A DNA stretch of 9,654 nucleotides from Candidatus Zambryskibacteria bacterium RIFCSPLOWO2_02_FULL_39_14 (GTDB taxonomy: Bacteria; Patescibacteriota; Minisyncoccia; Phycocordibacterales; Zambryskibacteraceae): positions 1 through 9,654 of the forward strand of contig MHWM01000031.1 in assembly GCA_001824135.1 (NCBI GenBank), written 5' to 3'. A model generated the notes under the pieces. It was given only the letters and a program-made list of their open reading frames with translations. It was not told the origin of the DNA and ran no database searches. Positions 6,149 through 9,654 of this stretch are shown here, piece after piece (positions within the stretch are counted from its first letter, which is position 1; the number at the start of each line of letters is the position of its first letter). A program made the position numbers and the translations under genes.

Positions 6149-6571
6149 TTACTTCACATCAACCCCCATAGAACGCGCAGTACCAGCAATAATCTTAGAA
6201 GCAGCTTCAACATCTCCCGCATTAAGGTCAGACATCTTCTTCTCTGCAATTTCTTTGAGTTGAGACTTTGAAAGTGAGCCTATTTTTGCAGTATTTGGGG
6301 TTCCAGAACCCTTTTCCTTGCCCAATGCTTTTAGGATAAGTGCTGAAGCTGGTTCTGTCTTATAGGTAAGTTTGTATGTTTTATCTTCAAAAATTTCTAC
6401 AACCGTAGGCACAGTCTCACCTATACGCTTCTTTGTCTCATCATTAAAACGTTTAACAAAATCACCAATAGGAATACCAGCAGAACCGAGTACTGGTCCG
6501 AGCTGTTGACCAGGCACCGCTTGACCGCCTGGAATTTGTAACTTTAAGACTTTTATAACTTTTTTAGCCAT
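6149..6571 (-). CDS. rplK: 50S ribosomal protein L11
   Basis: Protein of the large-subunit GTPase-associated centre that binds the 1070 region of 23S rRNA and helps elongation factors and RelA act. The 140-aa length is normal. The N-terminal domain (1-70) has LKLQIPGGQAVPG and LGPVLG; the rRNA-binding C-terminal domain (75-140) has KGSGTPN, IGSLSKSQLKEIAEKK and the hallmark IAGTARSMGV. Where most bacteria have Pro22-Pro23, this protein has Gln22-Gln23; Pro26 is kept. It follows nusG by 52 bases, as is common, but rplA does not follow: folA converges directly onto its stop. The ATG at 6571 has no Shine-Dalgarno. A candidate promoter lies in the nusG-rplK gap, so rplK may be transcribed both from secE and on its own. 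Confidence 0.97.
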   Translation of the reverse strand: MAKKVIKVLKLQIPGGQAVPGQQLGPVLGSAGIPIGDFVKRFNDETKKRIGETVPTVVEIFEDKTYKLTYKTEPASALILKALGKEKGSGTPNTAKIGSLSKSQLKEIAEKKMSDLNAGDVEAASKIIAGTARSMGVDVK

Positions 6572-6593
6572 TGAATTTGGGAATTAGAAGTAA

Positions 6594-6622
6594 AGGATAA
6601 TGAATAATGGTTTTATAGTCAA
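6594..6622 (-). promoter_or_regulatory. Candidate internal promoter for rplK
   Basis: On the minus strand TTGACT (6617-6622), a 17-base spacer and TATCCT (6594-6599) lie at the end of nusG and in the gap before rplK. Transcription would start near 6587, leaving a 5' leader of about 16 bases. The -35 box matches five of six consensus bases and the -10 box four of six. Confidence 0.42.
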
Positions 6623-6623
6623 A

Positions 6624-7169
6624 TCAGACTTTTTTTAATTGTAGCGGATCTAATTCAACTGGGGTCTCTCTGCCAAACATATTAACCAAAACTTTGACCT
6701 TACCACGCTCTTCATCTATCTCAGAAACTTTTCCTTCAAGCTCTTTAAACGGTCCGTCAATGATAAGCACAGCATCATTTTCTAAGAGATTGATAGTATG
6801 AGTAACTTTATCAGCAGACATCCTGTTAAAAAGAGTTTCGACTTCAGCTTTGTTCATAGGTACAGGATAAACTCCAGAACCAACAAAGCCAGTGACTCTT
6901 GGAGTATTGCGAACTACGTACCAAGAATCGTCTGTCACAATCATATCTACCAATATATAACCCGGATAGATCTTTTCTTCTTCTTCGATTCGTTTACCTC
7001 CTTTGATTTTTATTTTCTTCTCTGTAGGCACAATGACGTTAAAAATTTTATCCTCCATACCCAAGGACTCTATGCGTTGTTTAAGATTACGCATCACAGT
7101 ATTCTCATACCCAGCGTATGTGTGAACGACATACCAATTTCTACCTTCTGAAATTTTTTGCTTAGTCAT
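6624..7169 (-). CDS. nusG: Transcription elongation/antitermination factor NusG
   Basis: Binds RNA polymerase and links it to Rho or to the ribosome (via S10). The 181-aa protein has the NGN domain (about 11-118), with NWYVVHTYAGYE at the start, EEKIYPGYILVDM (64-76) and WYVVRNTPRVTGFVG (83-97). A KOW domain follows (about 128-181) with VLIIDGPFKELEGKV and VLVNMFGRETPVELD. Both are complete. It starts 3 bases after the secE stop, the classic secE-nusG pair, and is followed by rplK after 52 bases. It ends in TGA, which shows TGA is a stop in this genome. No Shine-Dalgarno is seen before the ATG, so translation probably follows from secE. Confidence 0.97.
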   Translation of the reverse strand: MTKQKISEGRNWYVVHTYAGYENTVMRNLKQRIESLGMEDKIFNVIVPTEKKIKIKGGKRIEEEEKIYPGYILVDMIVTDDSWYVVRNTPRVTGFVGSGVYPVPMNKAEVETLFNRMSADKVTHTINLLENDAVLIIDGPFKELEGKVSEIDEERGKVKVLVNMFGRETPVELDPLQLKKV

Positions 7170-7172
7170 GTT

Positions 7173-7355
7173 TTAGAGAATAAATTTCTGCAATATAAGA
7201 GAAAAAATGTAATCAAAGAAACCCAAGAAAGTGGCTGTCAGGATAGAGATGATGATAACAACTATAGTGAAAACAAAAGACTGCTTGCGTGTCGGCCAAG
7301 AGACATGTTTAAGCTCTCCTCGTGTATCTTTGATGTAATTTATCAGCCTATTCAT
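7173..7355 (-). CDS. secE: Preprotein translocase subunit SecE
   Basis: Small membrane subunit that clamps SecY in the protein-export channel. The 60-aa single-span form is typical of bacteria other than the enterics. An amphipathic cytoplasmic helix carries the hallmark ELKHVSWPTRKQ (14-25), followed by one hydrophobic span (about 27-48). It sits 3 bases before nusG, the usual neighbour. The ATG at 7355 has no Shine-Dalgarno. Its upstream region holds a candidate promoter (7393-7422) and a short hairpin followed by seven Us (7366-7386). Confidence 0.95.
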   Translation of the reverse strand: MNRLINYIKDTRGELKHVSWPTRKQSFVFTIVVIIISILTATFLGFFDYIFSLILQKFIL

Positions 7356-7365
7356 AATTTAGTTT

Positions 7366-7386
7366 AAAAAAACACCCCGTGGGTGC
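7366..7386 (-). terminator. Hairpin plus U7 tract in the secE leader (terminator-like)
   Basis: On the minus strand CACCC (7381-7385), loop ACG and GGGTG (7373-7377) form a 5-bp GC-rich stem, extendable by a G-U pair, directly followed by seven Ts (7366-7372). It has the form of a short intrinsic terminator 11 bases before the secE ATG. It could end upstream transcription, act as an attenuator, or stabilise the 5' end of the secE mRNA. Confidence 0.5.
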
Positions 7387-7392
7387 CTCTTG

Positions 7393-7422
7393 ATAATACT
7401 ACATAAGGTAAGAAGAAGTCAA
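7393..7422 (-). promoter_or_regulatory. Candidate promoter for secE-nusG-rplK
   Basis: On the minus strand TTGACT (7417-7422), an 18-base spacer and TATTAT (7393-7398). Transcription would start near 7386, exactly where the leader hairpin begins. It lies just downstream of the strong hairpin that follows the zinc-ribbon gene, giving a terminator-then-promoter layout. Confidence 0.5.
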
Positions 7423-7436
7423 ATAAAATGAATAAC

Positions 7437-7462
7437 TGGCCCGACGCAGACGCGTCGGGCCA
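7437..7462 (-). terminator. Perfect 11-bp GC-rich hairpin, likely terminator of the zinc-ribbon gene
   Basis: The arms TGGCCCGACGC and GCGTCGGGCCA pair perfectly around a 4-base loop. The structure begins 4 bases after the stop codon of the small gene. On the minus strand it is followed by an interrupted T-rich stretch (GTTATTCATTTTATTT) rather than a clean T tract. Its position suggests termination; it could also be a dispersed palindromic repeat. Confidence 0.6.
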
Positions 7463-7466
7463 TACC

Positions 7467-7574
7467 TTACTTGACTTCCGAAAGAAGTTTCGCGCATTTG
7501 CGACAGATGTAATATTTTTGGTACTCTCTCACATCGTCGCATCCACAATACTCACACCTTTCTGGTGCAGGCAT
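7467..7574 (-). CDS. 35-aa zinc-ribbon microprotein
   Basis: A 35-codon gene (ATG at 7572-7574, TAA at 7467-7469). It begins MPAPERCEYCGC and carries two cysteine knuckles, Cys7-x2-Cys10 (plus Cys12) and Cys24-x2-Cys27 in YYICRKCAKLL, 13 residues apart: a minimal zinc ribbon. The support for a real gene is strong for its size: GGGAGG at 7581-7586 lies 6 bases before the ATG, a perfect TATAAT lies at 7621-7626, and a strong hairpin follows the stop. The function is unknown. Its place directly upstream of secE is where many bacteria carry rpmG (ribosomal protein L33, also a CxxC...CxxC protein), but the spacing and length do not match L33, so I do not call it that. It might bind nucleic acid or a ribosome/RNA polymerase partner. 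Confidence 0.75.
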   Translation of the reverse strand: MPAPERCEYCGCDDVREYQKYYICRKCAKLLSEVK

Positions 7575-7580
7575 TAACTT

Positions 7581-7586
7581 CCTCCC
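7581..7586 (-). promoter_or_regulatory. Strong Shine-Dalgarno of the zinc-ribbon gene
   Basis: GGGAGG on the minus strand, 6 bases before the ATG at 7574. It fixes the start of the 35-codon gene and is the best ribosome binding site in the window. A CCTC at 7591-7594 could pair with its GAGG in a weak 4-bp stem. Confidence 0.75.
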
Positions 7587-7620
7587 AAACAAGAGGTTAA
7601 GATTTGTTCTGTCTATCTAA

Positions 7621-7626
7621 ATTATA
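7621..7626 (-). promoter_or_regulatory. Candidate -10 box (TATAAT) for the zinc-ribbon gene
   Basis: A perfect TATAAT on the minus strand in the 60-base gap between the SIMPL gene and the small gene. Transcription would start near 7614, giving a leader of about 40 bases. No good -35 box is seen at the proper distance. Confidence 0.4.
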
Positions 7627-7634
7627 CACCTAAA

Positions 7635-8414
7635 CTATCGTATCTCGTAGGTGACAGTCACACTCACAGTAATCTTATTTTCCCCTACTGGGATAGTTGG
7701 AACTGGTGCAACATTTTTTACCATATCTCCACCCATAGCTTCTCCAAAATATGGTATTCCTCCACCTGTATTGTCGTAGAAACTAACTACTCGCACTAGA
7801 CGAACATCAAGTTCCTTAGCAAGCATTTTGGCTTTCTCTCTTGCATCTAGAATAGCTTCTGCTCTGGCCTCATCCATAATCTTATCTGGATCATCTATAG
7901 TAAACGAGATACCGGAAAGACTTGTAGCGCCATTTTCTCCAGCTATAGCAAGTGCTTGCCCTGAATCTTTAGTATTTCGGACCTTCACTAAGACATTGTG
8001 GTTAACAGTGTAGCCGTCTTGTACTCGCCTATTATTATAAGGACATGGAGTAGTAATACATACGATTGGTTCAAAAACATATTTAGGATTTACAGAATAA
8101 TCAATCGTCTTAATGTCTTTCTCTTCAATACCAAGCGACTTGAGCGCGGCCAAGATGGCGTCCATCTTTTTAGTTACCTGACTTTGAGCGTCACTGACTA
8201 CTTTTGCATCAGCTGAAACTGTAAATGAGAATGTAGCCACATCAGGTATAGACACGGCTTCTCCAACACCTGAAACTGATATAGAGTTATACGTTGGATC
8301 GATACTGCGCAAATCTTCTAGAGCCCCAATAGTCTTAACTGCTAAAAATACCGCTAGAACAATAAGTGCAACTCTAACCCATTTTAAAACTTTTTGTTTT
8401 TCTTCTGGATTCAT
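7635..8414 (-). CDS. Membrane-anchored SIMPL-domain (DUF541) protein
   Basis: A 259-aa protein with a short basic cytoplasmic start (residues 1-11), one hydrophobic span (about 12-30) and a long outer part. The outer part is a SIMPL domain (about 43-259), opening with SISVSGVGEAVSIPDVATFSFTV-type sequence (44-66) and closing with ENKITVSVTVTYEIR. The span has no obvious cleavage site, so it is more likely an anchor than a cleaved signal. Two cysteines in the outer part, Cys119 and Cys124 (VCITTPCPY), could form a disulfide. SIMPL proteins are widespread and often surface-located; their biochemical role is mostly unknown. It follows the PAP2 gene by 36 bases in the same direction and probably shares its transcript. 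No Shine-Dalgarno precedes the ATG at 8414. Confidence 0.88.
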   Translation of the reverse strand: MNPEEKQKVLKWVRVALIVLAVFLAVKTIGALEDLRSIDPTYNSISVSGVGEAVSIPDVATFSFTVSADAKVVSDAQSQVTKKMDAILAALKSLGIEEKDIKTIDYSVNPKYVFEPIVCITTPCPYNNRRVQDGYTVNHNVLVKVRNTKDSGQALAIAGENGATSLSGISFTIDDPDKIMDEARAEAILDAREKAKMLAKELDVRLVRVVSFYDNTGGGIPYFGEAMGGDMVKNVAPVPTIPVGENKITVSVTVTYEIR

Positions 8415-8450
8415 CTCGTATAATATTATTATTTATAATCCACCACTATA

Positions 8451-9116
8451 TCATAAACTTATTCTATTCTTCAGCGAACGTTTATTTTCTATAAAAACAT
8501 TGAACATTAATATGGTAAAGCTCACAGACAGGAGCCCCAGAGCAATACCAGCAAGTATATCAAGAGTCCAATGTGCTCCCAAATAAAGCCTTGAAAAGCA
8601 GATGGCAGATGCTCCTAATATAGAACCAGATATTAAAGATATCTTGCCTTTCAATGAAGTCATCTTGTCAGAGAAAGTATAAATAAGCATGAAAAAAAAG
8701 GCGGTAGCAATTGTGGCATGTCCAGAGGGGAAACTCCAACCATTAAAATCCTCAAGCCCATAACCCGGTCGTGTAATCTGAAAAGTATTTTTAAGAACTG
8801 TAAGAGAGACAACAGCTACCACAATAGCAGTGGCAAGAAGAGTAGCATCATAATAACGACCGTTACGTACTACAAGTAATATAGCTATAAGCATGGCTGT
8901 AAATGAAAGTATGAAGGGATTACCCAGTCTGGTCACAGCTACAAGCAAAGTTGTCAGAATGGGTGTACGTACATGCGTTACTACCTGTTCTACCACAGTA
9001 TTTAAAGGAGTCAGTTCTGCACCAGACAAAAGACCTTCAATAATAATTACCAGCACTAAGCCTGAAATCATATAGACTAGAAGAAAAAGAATGTTTTTGG
9101 CCCAATTTGGAAACAT
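8451..9116 (-). CDS. PAP2-family membrane phosphatase
   Basis: Integral membrane acid phosphatase of the PAP2 superfamily, 221 aa. All three signature motifs are present: KNTFQITRP (Lys109, Arg116, Pro117), PSGH (130-133, with the acid/base His133) and SRLYLGAHWTLD (Arg176, nucleophile His182, Asp186). Five or six hydrophobic spans are visible, about 9-29, 55-84 (one or two), 90-108, 133-148, 160-175 and 186-208. Such enzymes remove phosphate from lipid phosphates or from undecaprenyl pyrophosphate at the outer face of the membrane; recycling of the cell-wall carrier lipid is the likeliest role but is inferred. It lies between the GH130 gene (33 bases upstream) and the SIMPL gene, and ends in TGA. 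No Shine-Dalgarno is seen; TATAAT overlaps the ATG, so the start or mRNA end could be unusual. Confidence 0.92.
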   Translation of the reverse strand: MFPNWAKNILFLLVYMISGLVLVIIIEGLLSGAELTPLNTVVEQVVTHVRTPILTTLLVAVTRLGNPFILSFTAMLIAILLVVRNGRYYDATLLATAIVVAVVSLTVLKNTFQITRPGYGLEDFNGWSFPSGHATIATAFFFMLIYTFSDKMTSLKGKISLISGSILGASAICFSRLYLGAHWTLDILAGIALGLLSVSFTILMFNVFIENKRSLKNRISL

Positions 9117-9149
9117 TATATTAGATTAGCACAAAATATTTTAAGTCTA

Positions 9150-9654
9150 TTAACCAACCTTCTTATTTAGAGCATTGATAATAATATTGAGCTCCATAGT
9201 AGCTACTCCTACAACTTTATCCGCCCCACCATAATATATATAAAGCAGTTCATCACGTACTATCATACCGCAAGGGAAAACAACGTTATTCACTATACCT
9301 TCTTTCTCATATAACATTTCCGGTGAAAAAATAGGATCGGCCGAACGTGCCAGAACTACTGTAGGATCTTTTAGATCAAGTAGTACCACTCCGACGCGAT
9401 AAGTATGATGAATTTCTGAAACAGCATGATATAAGAGAACCCAACCGCTTTTAGTTTTAATAGGTGGAGCAGTTATACCGACTTTAGTACCATCCCACAT
9501 ACCAGACCTTGGACCAAAAATACGTATGCATTTATCAACCATCTCTTTTTTGAAATCAAGTGAGGTTAGAAAATCTGCGCAAATATCTGTACCAATACGA
9601 TGTATAACAAGATATTCTCCTTTAATTTTCTCTGGGAAGATACAAGCATCTTTG
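9150..9654 (-). CDS. GH130-family glycoside phosphorylase/hydrolase, 5' end outside window
   Basis: C-terminal part (about 167 residues) of a glycoside hydrolase family 130 protein. The reading frame stays open to the window edge: codons before the Met at 9540-9542 read KDACIFPEKIKGEYLVIHRI, which is itself family-typical, so that Met is internal. Further family motifs are GPRSGMWDGTKVG, TAPPIKTKSGWVLLYHAV, YRVGVVLLDL, VNNVVFPCGMIV, and IYYGGADKVVGVATMEL near the end. Known members are mainly mannoside phosphorylases that split beta-mannosides with phosphate to give mannose-1-phosphate, and some are hydrolases. The catalytic aspartate lies in the missing N-terminal part, so the activity cannot be judged. 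The protein ends normally with TAA, 33 bases before the PAP2 start in the same direction. Confidence 0.88.
   Translation of the reverse strand, partial: KDACIFPEKIKGEYLVIHRIGTDICADFLTSLDFKKEMVDKCIRIFGPRSGMWDGTKVGITAPPIKTKSGWVLLYHAVSEIHHTYRVGVVLLDLKDPTVVLARSADPIFSPEMLYEKEGIVNNVVFPCGMIVRDELLYIYYGGADKVVGVATMELNIIINALNKKVG

Noticed and set aside
6617..6636. Plus-strand AGTC-loop-GACT hairpin followed by seven Ts, resembling a terminator
   Set aside because: The stem is only 4 bp, it overlaps the 3' end of nusG on the other strand (the Ts are lysine codons there), and no plus-strand gene leads into it.
7467..7574. Calling the small zinc-ribbon gene rpmG (ribosomal protein L33)
   Set aside because: The position fits, but the 35-aa length and the 13-residue distance between cysteine pairs do not match L33, and the L33 basic pattern is missing.
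7363..7634. tRNA or riboswitch in the secE upstream region
   Set aside because: The region is accounted for by the small gene, promoters and two simple hairpins; no cloverleaf, CCA end or known riboswitch core is seen.
6624..9116. Alternative genetic code with TGA as glycine (SR1/Gracilibacteria)
   Set aside because: nusG and the PAP2 gene end at TGA exactly where their families end, and no gene contains an in-frame TGA.
9150..9542. Reading the GH130 gene as a complete 130-aa protein starting at 9542
   Set aside because: The frame continues without a stop to the window edge, and the upstream codons encode family-typical sequence (FPEK...VIHRI), so the Met is internal and the gene is cut by the edge.

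Overview
The window is AT-rich bacterial DNA that reads densely on one strand. All genes are on the minus strand except one dihydrofolate reductase gene. The best guess for the organism is a Candidate Phyla Radiation (Patescibacteria) bacterium, most likely of the Parcubacteria side. The clues are shorter-than-usual versions of housekeeping proteins (ArgS 527 aa, GlyA 390 aa, SecE 60 aa), near-zero gene spacing, mostly absent Shine-Dalgarno sites, rplK without rplA beside it, and a SIMPL / PAP2 / GH130 envelope-type neighbourhood. TGA is a normal stop here (nusG, PAP2 gene), so this is not the recoded SR1/Gracilibacteria code. The taxonomic call is inference from gene content.

From 5597 down to 23 runs one tight minus-strand operon with gaps of 1-5 bases: CYTH-domain protein, dCTP deaminase-family protein (dcd), thymidylate synthase (thyA), serine hydroxymethyltransferase (glyA, GTG start), HD-domain phosphohydrolase and arginyl-tRNA synthetase (argS). 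Divergently, 56 bases away, lies folA. GlyA makes methylene-tetrahydrofolate, ThyA uses it to methylate dUMP and releases dihydrofolate, FolA reduces that back, and Dcd feeds deoxyuridine nucleotides. A thymidylate cycle is thus assembled in about 4 kb. The ThyA and Dcd copies are clearly divergent at substrate-contact positions, and no dUTPase gene is visible.

From 7355 down to 6149 is the transcription/translation module secE-nusG-rplK, with a candidate promoter before secE and a second one inside the nusG-rplK gap. rplA is absent after rplK; instead rplK and folA converge with directly abutting stop codons. Upstream of secE is a 35-codon gene for a small four-cysteine zinc-ribbon protein (7467-7574), which has the best ribosome binding site of the window and is followed by a perfect 11-bp GC-rich hairpin.

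From 9654 down to 7635 are three envelope/carbohydrate genes: a GH130-family glycoside phosphorylase cut by the window edge, a PAP2 lipid phosphatase and a membrane-anchored SIMPL-domain protein. I see no tRNA, rRNA, CRISPR array, insertion sequence or prophage. The points most worth a second look are the divergent thymidylate synthase in its nucleotide operon, the 35-aa zinc-ribbon gene, the L11 protein lacking its usual proline pair, and perfect palindromes inside argS.
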